Positions 1 to 11,744 of a stretch of DNA of 64,000 nt are shown piece after piece; positions within the stretch are counted from its first letter, which is position 1; each line of letters starts with the position of its first letter. The notes under the pieces were generated by a model. The model searched no databases. It was not told the origin of the DNA and worked only from the letters and a program-made list of their open reading frames with translations. The DNA comes from Gnetum montanum (taxonomy: Eukaryota; Streptophyta; Gnetopsida; Gnetales; Gnetaceae): contig MNCI01016025.1 of NCBI GenBank assembly GCA_015680685.1, positions 12,190-76,189 of the forward strand, read 5' to 3'. The position numbers and the translations under genes are program-made.

Positions 1-549
1 TAGCGTTTGGTAGCCACAATTGCATATTTTAGGGTGTGTACGGTAAGTGGGAACGGATGCTGACACTAGGACTTAGTGTTGTAGTTAGAGTTAGTTAGTT
101 TCTCAACCCTTCACCCTCATAGCTTAGGAGATAAGCAAAAGAATACCAAAAAAATCATATACCTCAAACTTTCTTAACCATACACCATGACACATACAAG
201 CAAGCTTGGGAAGATAACGAACGATTAACCCCAAGCGTTCCTTGTGGTGTTAAGGCATTTAGTCTGCGGAGTTCGACCAGATCACGCGTACATGCTCGTA
301 TTCGTATGGTTGAGTGTAGGGGTACCTCGCCACTCATCAGAAGATAAAACATAGAAACCATAAAAACCATATACCTCAAGTTTACTTAACCATATAATTA
401 TGCTTTATAAGTAAGCTTGGGAAGATAACGATCACATAATCCATTCTTGTTATGTGTAAGCACATAAGAACTTAATCCTTGGAGTTCAATTGGACCATGC
501 ATGAATGCTCATGCTTATATGGTTGGGTGTAGGGGTACCTCCCTGCTCA
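1..549 (+). repeat. A1 5' LTR (3' portion)
   Basis: This stretch aligns by eye with 9251-9607: both hold the phrases tagcgtttggta, caagtgggaac-like and aggggtacctc-like in the same order. It ends in CTCA just before the primer binding site. A local duplication is also visible: the block with aagcttgggaagataacga, first at about 210, recurs at about 412. Only the R/U5-side part of the LTR is in the window. Confidence 0.8.
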
Positions 550-553
550 TTAT

Positions 554-570
554 TGGCGCCATTGCCAGGG
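554..570 (+). other. A1 primer binding site (tRNA-Asp type)
   Basis: TGGCGCCATTGCCAGGG differs at two bases from the complement of the 3' end of plant tRNA-Asp(GUC). It lies 4 bases after the LTR end, as expected for minus-strand priming of an Athila-type element. Confidence 0.8.
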
Positions 571-688
571 ATTTTGTTGTTTGTGTGCTAATTAAAACTT
601 AGAAAATCCTTCCATCATTTAAATGAACCCCTAGGTTTAGTTATTGTATGATCATCAAAAAAGATTATTGCACACTGAATAATCAATC

Positions 689-2610
689 ATGTCTCTTTCT
701 TCTTATGAGAGTGCTTCACCAACTAGGTCCGACACAATGAACAATTGGAGGTGGAGTACACATGATGGTCCTCCCATGCCCCAAAAATTTTGCATGGTGT
801 ATGATCATCCTAAAAGGTATATACCAAACTTTATCTTTATCCTCCACCAAGATGAACAACTGCATTGGCATGATTTAGAAGGTAACATAGTGTTACCTCC
901 CAATCGCTCAATCCCAATCATGCTTCTTCGTGCTCTCACACGAATTGATATGCAACACTTATAAGCAGAGTACATTGTGCATGAACATGACTCAAGAGAG
1001 TATTGACGCACAGAGGCACAATGCCAAAGGAACCTAAAATAGGAGAGACATCACAAGTCTATGAAGGGAAAATGGTCTCAAGATGTCCCAGATGTCCTAA
1101 GTGAGAACGAGGTTGGTGAACTTGCCTTAAGAGGTTTTCCACAAAGAGATGTTCTTCTCATTGAATTTGGTCAAGGATTTGTGTATTAGAATCTTCACTC
1201 AATTATTCATAACCTAGGTTTTGATACTAATGGACAAAAAGGATCTGAAAAAGGAACACGAACATGTGACATTGACGGACATTCCAATCATAACCGTGAC
1301 CAAGGCAGAGACCACCAAAGAGAAAGTTGCAAGTACCGTCATGATGCAAGTCCTCCTTCCTCTTCACCTTCATCATCTCCTTCCCCCTCTTCTTTGGGAT
1401 CTAAACATAGTCACAAATGGAAAGACCATGATGATAATGATAAGTGAAATAGAGATCATAGACAAAATAATTGAGAAAGGGGATGAGGGCATTCCAGAGA
1501 AACACATCATGAAAGAAGGGAGAGCAGGGAATATCATAGGTATCATAGACACCATAGACAATAAGATCACGATCAACCCCTACTCACCACCCAAAGTATG
1601 TTAGATATAACTCAGGCTGTTAGGATCCCAACAAGGCATCAGAAAGATAGTAGGATCAAAAGACTAGACATGAATAACATCTCACGATTTGAAGGGGGAT
1701 ACAATGCTAATTCTCAAAACCACCTACAAGCATTTCACGATGCATGTGCCTTCCAAAATATGGAAAAAAAGTGGAGAAAACTCAAGTTGTTTCCATGGAC
1801 ACTGATCAAGGAAGCACAAAGCTGGTACTGATTCTTAGAACTAGAATCCATTCATCGATGGAGTACCATGTTAGAGCTATTCAATGATAAGTATCAAATG
1901 TACTCCCAAGTGTTCAACCTGCATAAGAAAATCCAAGGATGAAAACAAGGAGGACACAAATCCTTGGATGCTGACAAAGGAAACAACTATGCCATCTCGT
2001 AGATGGGCTTAGGTACAAAATGCAAAGAACCATTAGGACTTATGCCTAAGGAAGGCTATCTGAGCTCAGAGCACATGAAATACAAAGATTACTGGAGCAA
2101 GTTGCCAAGGAGGAAGGTGAGTTAAGAAAAGAGAAAGTGCAGAGAAATACAACAAAGATCCTTCCCTCTAAAAGCAGGAAGTTAGATTTTGTGAAGATGA
2201 AGAAGAGTCACCACTTGAAGAGATGGTGAATAGGAAAACTTTGCCCATTCAAAAATTTACATCAGAAGTATCAGCAAAGGTGGATCAAATGTGGAACTCC
2301 CTAGATGATAAATTTTAAACCATTCCAAAAATAGTAGAAGAGTCTAGAAAGCAAAGTAGTGACTGAGAGAGGAGAAAATAGAAGGAATCTGAGTATGCAC
2401 GTAACAAAGGTAAGGGAAAAGTTTTCATCATTGAATAGGTTGTTGATTCAAACATAGATAATGATGGTAGATGTGAAATATGCCAATATGACCATCCTAA
2501 AGGATGTTGCCCAGTTGTGTCACATCTACAAGAGTCTAGGGTGTATGCACTAAACCCACAATTAAATAGACGACAAGCACCTAGAAGGTTACCTTATCCT
2601 CAAGGTAACC
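689..2610 (+). pseudogene. A1 gag (degenerate)
   Basis: The likely start is the ATG at 689 (MSLSSYESAS); A2 has a similar start at 25892. A long Arg/Asp/His/Ser-rich linker spans about 1220-1600. The capsid-like core is at about 1665-1930, with the phrases NNISRFEGGYN, LQAFHDAC, LKLFPWTLIKEA and SWY typical of Ty3/gypsy gag. A zinc-knuckle remnant, CEICQYDHPKGCC, is coded at about 2472-2510; its spacing is tighter than the usual CX2CX4HX4C. Several TGA/TAG stops and frame changes break the frame. The product would have been the structural protein of the virus-like particle. Confidence 0.75.
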
Positions 2611-3085
2611 CAAGGTAGTTCCACCAACCGTTGACATATTATCCAAGTGGAGCCCCACTACAACTGAATGAATAGTATCAACAGTGGCAACACACACAAT
2701 ACTAGGGAATGCCACTACCACATCAACAATATCCTTATTATCAACCTAACCCATATGGGTATTACGTTCAGCAGTCGATCTCTCCACATGACTTTATTAG
2801 TCATGTTGCTCCTCAACCTCACTACCAGATTCATAAGTACTATAGAAATCCTTCTCCTAGGAGTGATGTTTCACATATGTACTATCCTTCTCATCTAACT
2901 ACACCTCTTCCACCCATATCTCCATTACCACCTACTCCAACTATGCAAGGTATCTTCTTGCCTAGTTGCAGAAATGTAATGCTACAAAGGCTATCAATCC
3001 TTAACCTACTATTGATTCAGAAAAGTACACAAAAAAGAGACCTTTCTTTAGAACCAATAGCCCAACCAAGTCCTTATGTCCACAA

Positions 3086-3673
3086 GTGGCTAATTGTCCA
3101 TATGCCTTGCCATCATTTGATTCTTCAGAGCTTCTTTCAAACCAAAAATCGTACCCAACACACACAATCATGTTGAATCATGCCATCACTGATTGGATTA
3201 AAGTTGGCCATCTTCCTAGGAAATTCTTTGATCCTGGAAGTCCTCTTATTTATTTACAAATCACTGGAAATGAGCCTTGTAAAGCTTCTTTGGATTTAGG
3301 TTCTGGTATCAACTTAATCTCTCAAGAAATGTATAAAGCCTGGAACTTGCATCTACTAAAGAAGAGTAACATTCATTTAGAGTTGGCCAACCAGTCCATC
3401 ACTATTCCATTGGGAATAGTGGAGGACATTATCAACACTATTTGTAGGTGGTTGTATCCAGCTGATTTCTTAGTGATTAAAGTTAGAAACTATAAGGGAG
3501 ACTTCCTAATCATAATGGGAATAGCATGGCAATGTATGATTGATGTGCGCCTAGGCATACGTGATCTTTCCCTAGAAATATCAAAAGAAAATATGTTTGG
3601 AAAGATCGAGATGAAGAAAGTTCTATCCATCGCATACAGTAACACAAGGTGTAACTGTGTGCAAAAGTCCTAG
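3086..3673 (+). pseudogene. A1 aspartic protease (PR)
   Basis: The open frame holds a retropepsin-like domain from about 3220. The active-site region reads DLGSGINLIS, where Athila/Tat proteases have DLGAS-type motifs. It is followed by YKAWNL, LELANQSITIP, a GIVED motif and the ADFLVI strand typical of this family. The flap/psi-loop region (IIMGIAW in place of ILGRPF) is altered. A stop follows. Gag-Pol cleavage is the expected role; activity is doubtful. Confidence 0.75.
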
Positions 3674-4199
3674 TTTGTGCAATGTTTAACATTTCCTCCA
3701 TGGAACTAGTGTGCACAAATAACTGACATACAAAGATGCTTGTATGTAGTAGCCACAAGATAGGAAGGCACCTAGTGGCTGATAGCTAACCAAGAGAGAA
3801 ATTCAAGTCTATGCATGGAACCAACTAAGAGATTAACTTGTGCCTATATCATTACATAGATACATTAGAGCAAGTCCATTGTCTACTTCCAAGTATTGAA
3901 ATCGAAAATATCAACTGGGAAAAGTTGAAAATCCCTAACGAGTTTAAACAAGAGCCCCTCAAATTAAAACCATTGCCCATTGGTATGGAGTATACATTTC
4001 TCAAAAATGGGAAATCAGTAATCATTAATGCTAAGCTCACTCCTCAACAAAAATAAAAACCATTGAAAATGGTAAAAAAAATGGTCAAAATACTTTGCTT
4101 GGCCATATCCTAAATTAACGAAAATAGATCCTAGGATATGCCAACATAGAATTTACACTGATCCCTCTATGAAGCCTCGACAAAAAATGCAAAGATAAC

Positions 4200-5030
4200 T
4201 GAACCCAAAGCTTAAGGAAGTAGTTAAAGAAGAAATTAAACAACTTCTAAAAGCTAAGTTCATCTACCCCATTTCTGATAGTGAATGGGTTAGTCCATTA
4301 GTCATTGTGCCTAAAAAGGAAGGTAAATGGAAGGTGTGTATAGACTTTAGGTTGTTAAACATGGCAACATTTAAAGACCATTTCCCATTTCCATTCATTG
4401 CCCAAGTCTTAGATATCATTGTAGGGCATTTCTATTATAGTTTTTTGGCTGGTTACAGTGGATATAATCAAATTCAAATAGCACCAAAAGACCAAGCCAA
4501 GACTACATTCATAAGTCCTTGGGGGACATTTGCATATAGGCAGATGTCATTTGGCTTGTTCAATGCCCCAGTAACATTTCAATGTCTAGTTCTAAGTATA
4601 TTTTAGCAACAAATAGGGAATCGTGTGAAGATGTTTATGAACAATTTCTCCACCTATAGAGAAAAATTTGAACAAGAATTGGACCGATTAGAGCATGTAC
4701 TAAAATGATGTGTTAAAACCAAATTAAGGCTCAATTGGAAAAAAATCCATTTAATGGTCTAAAAAGGTGTTGTATTAGGACATCAGATATCACAAACAGG
4801 GATAAAGGTAGACCCTGAAAAGATTAAAGTCATCCAAGGAATCACTTGTTAACCTGAAACTGTAAAAGATATTCGATCATTCCTTGGACATACTGGCTAT
4901 TATAGACACTTCACCGAGAACTATTTGAAGATTGCAAAACCATTGGTAGAATTAATGAAGAATGATGTACCCTTTGAATGGACTAGGAAATGTGAGCTAG
5001 CTTTCCAAACCTTGAAATAGAAGCTTGTAG
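4200..5030 (+). pseudogene. A1 reverse transcriptase (RT)
   Basis: Ty3/gypsy RT motifs run in order: VSPLVIVPKKEGKWKVCIDF, LNMATFKDHFPFPF, YSGYNQIQIA, SPWGTFAYRQMSFGLFNAP, then SFLGHTGYYRHF in the thumb/connection. The catalytic FxDD box at 4634-4648 reads FMNNF, so both metal-binding Asp are Asn. Several stops (TAG, TGA, TAA) follow from 4604 on. No activity is possible. Confidence 0.85.
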
Positions 5031-5054
5031 AAAGACCCATTCTATAAGCTCCTG

Positions 5055-5604
5055 ACTAGTCCAAACCATTCCATATAATGATTGACACATCCAATTTTGC
5101 TTTATAAGTCATACTTACATAGTTGGATGATCAAAAATATCCCTATTACATTCACTATGCAAGTTGAAGTATTGCTGGTGCACAACTCAATTACACCACA
5201 ATAGAAAAAGAATTAATGGTTGTGGTGTTTGCACTAAAAAAATTAGGGACTATGTATTGGGCTATAAGATATTTGTATACATGGATCATAATGCAATACG
5301 GTTCCTAATGAATAAACCAATGGTGAGCTCTCACATCATACGATGGCTCGTGATCTTACAAGAGTTCAATCTTATGATGATTGATTGTAAAGGCACTAAG
5401 AATGTTGTTGCTAATCATTTATCTTGGTTACGGTGGGACAACAAAAAGGACGAATATCCAATTTCCAACTACTTCCCTGATGAACTTCTCTTTGTAGGTG
5501 TAATAAAGAATCAATTAACCATATATACAAATTGGTATAGTAGCATTGTTACCTATCTTCTCACACAAGAAACACCACAAGGGCTAGATGTTAAAAAGAA
5601 ATAA
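5055..5604 (+). pseudogene. A1 RNase H and linker to integrase
   Basis: The RNase H domain is recognised by IMIDTSNFAL, YTTIEKELMVVVFALKK, VYMDHNAIRFLMNK and NVVANHLSWL, which match the Asp/Glu-containing motifs of Ty3/gypsy RNase H. From 5164 to 5604 the frame is open. The upstream part has stops near 5045 and 5105. It follows RT without a gap, as in an ordinary pol polyprotein. Confidence 0.8.
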
Positions 5605-5719
5605 CAGTTTCTTCACCAAGCCAAATATTTCATGGAAATCAATGGACGTCTTTATAAGGTATGTTATGATGGCTTGGTCTGATGGTGTGTTCCCAATGTA
5701 GATCAATTGTGACTTCTCC

Positions 5720-6800
5720 AAGAAAGTCATGAGGGCCCTTATAGGTCATTACACTAGGAGATGAATAGTCATTAAAATCTTTCTTGCATGATATTATTAG
5801 CCTACATTATTTTGGGACGCTTATCATTTCATCCAATTTTGTGACTGCTGGAAATGTGATGGGGGAATGACTGTTAGAATGTAAGGTCCACAATAATGGA
5901 TTCAACATTTAGAACCCTTTGACATATGGGTTATTGATTTTATGGGGCCTATCACACCAATGTCCAATGGAAAAGCCTGCATTGTTGTTGTTGTTGATTA
6001 TTTTACAAAGTGGACAGAAGCAACTATTATTACTGACTTTACATCATCTATCGCTACATGATTTATTCAACAATAAATTGTAAAAAATTTTGTTGTGCCT
6101 TGTGCAGTTATTTCTGATAATGGTACACATTTTACAGGTGCAACCTTTCAAAAATTAATGCAACACTTAGGAGTTGAGCATAAGATGACTACACCATATC
6201 ATCCTCAAGTGAATGGTCAAGCTGAGGTCACCATTAGGGAGATCACAAAAATATTAACATGGACCATTAGCAAATATAGGTGAGACTGGAGTACTAAACT
6301 TAATGATGCTCTTTGGGCATACCACTCCACATGGAAACGTCTTATAGGATACTCTCCCTATGAGTTAGTGTACGGTAAACTTCCAATACTTCCCATCCAA
6401 GCTAAGATCCGTACACTATCTATAGCATGTGACCTCAATGTTGATCTCAGTCTAGCATAGAAAGAATGATTACTAAACATTAACTTGCTAGATGAAAATC
6501 GATTAGTCACCCTGTCATCCAATGAATTACACAAGGTCTTCAACAAGCAACATCATGACCTAAGAATTAGGAAAGTTACATACCAACCAAAAGATAATGT
6601 TCTTTATTAGAATCCCACACATGTGCCACAATGAACTAAATTTCAAACACTGTGGGAAGGATCTTATATCATTCATGAAAATTTTTCTTTAGCGACCATG
6701 ATGATCTATAAACCTGAAAGCATAGGTAGGAAATTATTAGTCAACTTCCAACAAACTAAACCCTTCCATGAGCCTAAAATGATTAGTACTAATGATACGT
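5720..6800 (+). pseudogene. A1 integrase (IN) and C-terminal tail
   Basis: The zinc-binding N-terminal region (about 5720-5860) is badly decayed. The catalytic core is clear: VIDFMGPI (first Asp), VVVDYFTKWTEA, SDNGTHFTGATF (second Asp), TPYHPQVNGQAEV (Glu). The C-terminal tail contains ALWAYHSTWK, PYELVYGK and, near 6640-6780, TLWEGSYIIHEN and KPFHEPK, resembling the GPY/F module. Stops at 6062, 6075, 6282 and 6460 break the frame. No chromodomain is seen. Confidence 0.8.
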
Positions 6801-6889
6801 CTATTAATGGACAACCTTGCTCATTATTTTGGATCTCCTCCTTCCAACTCAATGGTGGGGGAGATGTCCACCAATGCTAACCATTCTAT

Positions 6890-8768
6890 ACCCTCAGTTT
6901 CCTTTGTCTTTTTTTGTTTTATACATTCTTCATCTTTACTTTTTTTTGGTTTACACCATCAGTAACATTTTTACTATTTATTTCTCTATTACATTTTTTT
7001 TGAATTACTATCACTCATTGTATAATAAGTGCTCATGATGGTGGATTGTGCTATAATGGTGTTTATTGCTAATATTTTCTTTTTACCTTTGAATTTTAAT
7101 GTTGATGCTAAGATATGATTTCATTTGATAAAACAGGCAATGAGTCCATGTCATCCATTCATCTATACAACTCTATGGTCTCCATTTGTTTTGGAAATGT
7201 ACTATCCCATTTTCTAAGAAAACTTATTAATGAATTGGTGGCTTGGTATTCTTCAAACCAGGAAAGATCCAAATGGATTGAAAAGGGTGTGACTTCAAGG
7301 GGATTTGACACATTTGTGTTGGCTATTCTCTTGGGTACTTAGATGTTTTTCATAGTTTTTCCACCATTCTGTTGTTGACCAATATCAAGAAGTTGACTAA
7401 ATCATATAAGTCTTTTCATGATGTGGTTCTCACTCAAAAAAAAAAAAAAAACAACTGGTGGAAATTCAAAGCACACCCCTTAGATATAATAAAGGAACAT
7501 GGACCACAAGCATTGGTTATAGTACTAGAAGGAAATGTTACCCATGTCTAAAGGTTTCCTCTAACTAAGGCCCTTTCTCACTTCCTACTTCTCTATTCAT
7601 CTTTTGTTAGAATGGTGGTTGCTTTGTAGAAGCATTGTTGCTACTTCAATAGGATGGATTGGTCAAGTGTGTTGATGCAAGGTCACTGGATGTGGTTAGT
7701 TTTAATCTAGATTTGGGCTGAATTTTATTAAGTCACCTTAACCACATACCATACAAGGAACTTTACACAACCTTGATTTTGGGATTCCATTCCATTTCAT
7801 TCTCTCTTTTCATATTTCTTTTCATATTTTACCTCATTTCCAATTTTATTATTAGTCTATATCTTGGTTGACGCATTGTTATTCTTTGGTATATTCTTGT
7901 AGGTAAGTTCTTAACCATTGTTTCCATATGTCATTCCTAGAGCCTACAGACTCTTTGGTTTGTGGGTTTGTCAGAGCATAAAGGGCATGAGACTACTTTG
8001 TGAAGGACCAAATAGCATTTCTTTATGGTGCAATTGTTAAGTTCTTTCCCTTAAAACATTTCCTATTTCACCCCATTCATGACATCCATTTTTGTTTTTG
8101 TTTTATTGGCTTCACCATTGTTATTTATCTAACATTTCTTGTTCTTGTGTTTTCCATCCTATTGCTACTCAAGGTTCACTCTTAGTCTTGGGATCCTATC
8201 AAACATTTTTCCATTCCATTACTTATCTCACCCCTACACCTTGGATAGTTATCAGTTACAAACCTCTAACCCAATGTCTGCCATACCCACAACCTAGCCA
8301 ATGTGCTTCATATCGAGGCAAGCTATCAACTACATCCTCTCTTATCTATCCTTACTAATTTATGATTGTGTTGTGTGTGAAAATGATGATTATACAAATA
8401 ATGGACTAGGATAGGAGGGAACACTCATGACGGACTGGAGTTGGAGAAATTATGCAGGGAACACGCTTAATCATGGGGCCATGGATGAACAATAGTGTGC
8501 ACAATTTTGACATCGGTAGCAATGCACCTTATTTTCTTTCCTCTCTCTCTCTTCAAGCTATCGAATGAGGGTCTAGATGTCATCTATGTACAATGTTCAC
8601 CATAATGGTAATGAACAACAATTTTGTAATACATTTGTCGATCTGTTCACTAGGCACTTGAAGACTCTCATTCCATGTCACCATTAGTTGTCATTTAGTC
8701 AATAATCCCATATTTCCAAATATTTTGTAAGAAACTCAAGGATGAGTTTTCATTTAGTCATGGGCGTA
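6890..8768 (+). other. A1 3' noncoding region
   Basis: T-rich DNA between integrase and the 3' LTR, with no recognisable gene. A block near 7530-7620 (cccatgtctaaagg, ctctaactaaggccct) recurs in A2 near 32790-32830, so this is element sequence. A 16-base A run sits at 7436-7451. Two short hydrophobic ORFs (8000-8185 and 8092-8358) sit where an env-like gene would be, but they show no shared motif with A2 and are not called. The coiled-coil module of A2 and A4 is absent here. Confidence 0.6.
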
Positions 8769-9607
8769 GGATGAGTCCCGATATTGGACTTGCAATATCA
8801 TATCCCTGATATCAGATACACGATATTGGGGTAGACCAAGTGACATCGAATATGCAATGTCAGAACCTATCTCGTTGCCTATAAATAAGAGATAGGGACA
8901 CTTGGTTTTGAAAGTTAGTTTTTAGTCCCTTAGCTGAACTCTTATAGTTTTTCCTTTCTAGAGTTAGCATTATTTCTGAGTGCCTGTAGTAGGAGTCATA
9001 AAGTGAATGGATCTTTATTTAAGCATTGTGTACCTAAGCACACCTTGTGTTTGGAAATAAAGACAAACTTTGTGATAAACCTTGCAACATTCAGAATAGC
9101 TTAATTATTTCATTTAATTTTGTTTATTGTTATTCCTACTCTCATTAATTAATTAATGTTATTTCTATTGACTTGTTAATTATCAACAAATTAGCACACT
9201 CAATATGACCACTTCAAGCATATGTAGAACACTTGGTAACCCAATAACGATTAGCGTTTGGTAATCCTAGTAGTGTTACACTAGTTTAGGATGTGTCTGG
9301 CAAGTGGGAACAAATGCTAGTGTTAGGAGTAGTTAGAGCATAGTTTATTAGTTAAACTAAATTATTTACTCAATTATTTCTCCATTTTAAGCACTAGGAA
9401 CATAAAACATAAAAATCATAAAAATCATATACCTCAAGTTTACTTAGCCATACAATTTTGCTTTAGAAGTAAGCTTGGGAAGACAACGATCACATAACCC
9501 ATCCTTGTTCTATGTAAGCACATAAGCACTTAATCCTTGGAGTTTAACCAGATCATGTGTGAATGCTTGTATTTGTATGGTTGGGCATAGGGGTACCTCA
9601 CCGCTCA
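8769..9607 (+). repeat. A1 3' LTR
   Basis: It starts with GGATGAGTCCC, where relatives start TGATGA, and ends CTCA. The start was placed by comparison with LTRs of A2 (54035) and A3 (55781 on the minus strand). A TATAAATA box lies at 8880-8887. The U3 part is studded with gatatt/aatatc-type short inverted repeats. About 839 bp long. Confidence 0.75.
8880..8887 (+). promoter_or_regulatory. TATA box of A1 3' LTR
   Basis: TATAAATA within the LTR, at the position expected for the U3/R promoter. Confidence 0.6.
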
Positions 9608-9611
9608 TCAG

Positions 9612-10135
9612 TTCCACAACTCCATTTTGTTATGAAATGCCTAGAATGCTCTTCCATCTAAAAATATCAAGGGTCTTGCAAAACCTTTCAAATTAATTTG
9701 AACAAAATTCCTGACCATTATTTGTTCTAAGGGATTTATTTCATTTTTCAAATTATTTTCTAACAAGAAATTTATGTTCTTTGAATTTATCAAAGACTTC
9801 ATACTTAAATTTACAAAGAAAATCCATATTTTCCTAGAATAATCATCTATGAATGAAACATAATATTCAGAGCTAGTAATAAAAGCCATCGAAACAGGAC
9901 CAAATACATCATTATGAATGAGATATAATGTGTTTTTAGCTCTTCCAATATTTATAGAAAAGCCTAAACAATGTTGATTTCCATTTAGATAATATTCAAA
10001 AACAGGCATATGATCTTGAAATTTATCTTTAATTATACATTTTTCATGAAGATGTTGGATGAAATTTTCTTCCACATGCCCAAGTCTTCTATGCCATAGG
10101 TTCATGTTGAAGTTTTCTTTTCAAGCATAAAAAAC
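9612..10135 (-). pseudogene. C1 GAG-pre-integrase and integrase N-terminus
   Basis: The minus-strand frame opens with LWHRRLGHVEENFIQHL, the GAG-pre-integrase motif of copia elements. DVFGPVSMAFITSSEYYVSF and IDDYSRKIWIFFV follow (first catalytic Asp region), then a decayed relative of the second-Asp motif (MVRNFVQI where TDNGGEF-like is expected). The last third of the core is missing where A1's LTR begins. Confidence 0.85.
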
Positions 10136-10379
10136 TTTGGCTTTGTCAGCCACTGTATTCTAGCTAGTACAACATCCCACCACCTTTTTTGAATCATATA
10201 GCTATGATTTCTTTTCCTTAAAATATTCTATAATTCTTGTTTCCAAATATTATAAATATGTAAATATCATCAAAATCAGCCATATCTATTAAAATTTTGG
10301 TGAGTTATAGGATATGATACACCTTGGAAATTATTATTAATTTTCCATTACACAACAATGTTAATTTACAATAACCCTT

Positions 10380-10560
10380 AACAACATAAGTTTTACCATT
10401 CCCAAGAAAGAAAGAAGAGGATAAAGCTTTACAGTATTCATAAAACCATTCTCTTTTATGAGTAAAGCTATATGAGGCACCTAAATCAAAATACCAATGA
10501 TTATAATTCGGATTACCTCCATTTGTGACAGTAGATTAATTTAGAAGTTTCTCCTTGACA
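10380..10560 (-). pseudogene. C1 aspartic protease
   Basis: The minus strand codes WYFDLGASYSFTHKREWF and then LGNGKTYVVKG, matching copia proteases (WVLDSGAS...HMTH, and GNG-K motifs). The active-site DSG is DLG here. Stops lie between it and integrase. Confidence 0.7.
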
Positions 10561-11370
10561 TCTTTCCTAGAATCATATTCAATCTCTTTGTCCTTCTTCT
10601 TCAAAAATTTGTAGTCCTTTTTCAAGTGATCATGCTTCCCATAGTTTCAAAACTTTGGAGATTTCCTAGAACCATCATCTTCAACTTTTTTCATTTTAGC
10701 ATTAATTTTACTAAAGTATTATTTACCTAATCCCATAAGAATCAATGCTTCAGTAGGTAATAGCTTAGAGCTCTTTCTCTAAAGTTATTCTATTATCAAT
10801 CTTTCTACAACTTCATCAAATTTTAATCATGTACTAGTGCTAGTAATATTTTGAGCAATATTATCCCATGATTCAGGAAGAGACTATAAAAAAATAATAT
10901 ATTGATCCTCCTCTTCTATATTACTACCCCTTGATAGCAATTGACTTACATTGGTACTAAAAGTAGTGAGATGAAAAGTAGTAGTTGCATTATCAAATAT
11001 TTCTAATAAGAATAAATATCTTCTATGATGCAATCCATTTGATTGGGAATTTGATTAACAAATTCTACCAACACCATCGCATAGAACCTTTGCAGTCATT
11101 TCACTTTTCAAATTTATGAGAATAGAATTTGTAATACCTATCTTTATTCTACCAAGAGCCAAACAATATAGCTAAGCTTATTCATCTTACTTGTTTGGAA
11201 GCTTGGTTTTAATGATTCAAATTTATTTCTTCTTTTCTATCAAAAGATCTTCCATTTGGACCTTCTAGAGATCATAGTTTCTACCATTGAATTTTTCTAT
11301 TTTCTAAATCTATTTAGAACAACTTGTTATTTTACTATGCTTAATGAAATAAGAGCCTTTGTAATCAAAT
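10561..11370 (-). pseudogene. C1 gag (badly decayed)
   Basis: This lies between the protease and the primer site on the minus strand. A degenerate zinc knuckle is coded near 10620-10660 (NYGKHDHLKKD, with its Cys residues lost). The remainder has several stops and gives only weak gag-like character. The call rests largely on position. Confidence 0.5.
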
Positions 11371-11373
11371 CAA

Positions 11374-11390
11374 CTTTGCTCTAGTACCAA
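11374..11390 (-). other. C1 primer binding site (initiator tRNA-Met type)
   Basis: On the minus strand it reads TTGGTACTAGAGCAAAG, close to the TGGTATCAGAGC complement of initiator tRNA-Met used by most plant copia elements. It lies just downstream of the putative LTR end. Confidence 0.7.
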
Positions 11391-11392
11391 TT

Positions 11393-11735
11393 TGTGAATT
11401 TACACCACAATTAAGCAAATTAATAGACTAAAACCATGCAACAAAACTAGATATTTAATAATGAAATTGGAAGAAATGCACCAATAACAGAAGAATTATC
11501 TTGAAAAAAGCACCAATATCTAACTTCGGCTAAACTTGATAAGAGTAGCCACATCAACTAGGCTTGTACAACACTGATCTCTTCTCCATTAATAGCTTTT
11601 ATTTTTTAATAAAGCTTTACTATTTGAGCTTTGCTTTTACCTATGAGCTTTTATGCACATTTATAATTCTAGCTTTCTCCTCTGTATATTTTGCTAAAAG
11701 TTTGTAAATAAAGTTTTTCCCCTTTGTTTAAAAAA
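11393..11735 (-). repeat. C1 5' LTR remnant
   Basis: This minus-strand sequence upstream of the primer site ends in CA at 11393. The outer boundary is not defined, and G1 begins at 11745. It is AT-rich with repeated agctttta-like words. Assignment is by position only. Confidence 0.4.
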
Positions 11736-11744
11736 AACACATTG

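Larger units (their letters stand above)
1..9607 (+). mobile_element. A1: Athila-like Ty3/gypsy LTR retrotransposon (5' end outside window)
   Basis: The order LTR, tRNA-Asp primer site, gag, protease, RT, RNase H, integrase, long 3' region, LTR is that of a Ty3/gypsy element. The Asp primer site, the DLG-type protease and the long 3' region after integrase point to the Athila group. Every coding domain carries stops and frameshifts, so the element is dead. Its left LTR starts before base 1. The right LTR abuts a copia integrase fragment at 9612, which suggests insertion into copia element C1; the other half of the target would lie left of the window. Lineage is inferred from motifs only. Confidence 0.8.
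9612..11735 (-). mobile_element. C1: Ty1/copia fragment (5' LTR, gag, PR, start of IN)
   Basis: Read on the minus strand, the order is LTR piece, primer site, gag, protease, GAG-pre-integrase and integrase start, which is the Ty1/copia order. Integrase stops at the A1 LTR edge (9607-9612) and RT is absent, so A1 probably inserted here. Many stops break the frame. Confidence 0.75.

Noticed and set aside
7436-7451. A16 run as a poly(A) tail of a retroposon
   Set aside because: No target duplication or non-LTR coding sequence beside it; it lies in A1's 3' region.
8000-8358. Hydrophobic ORFs at the env position of A1
   Set aside because: T-rich sequence gives hydrophobic residues by chance; no counterpart in A2 and no start or signal-peptide pattern that convinces.
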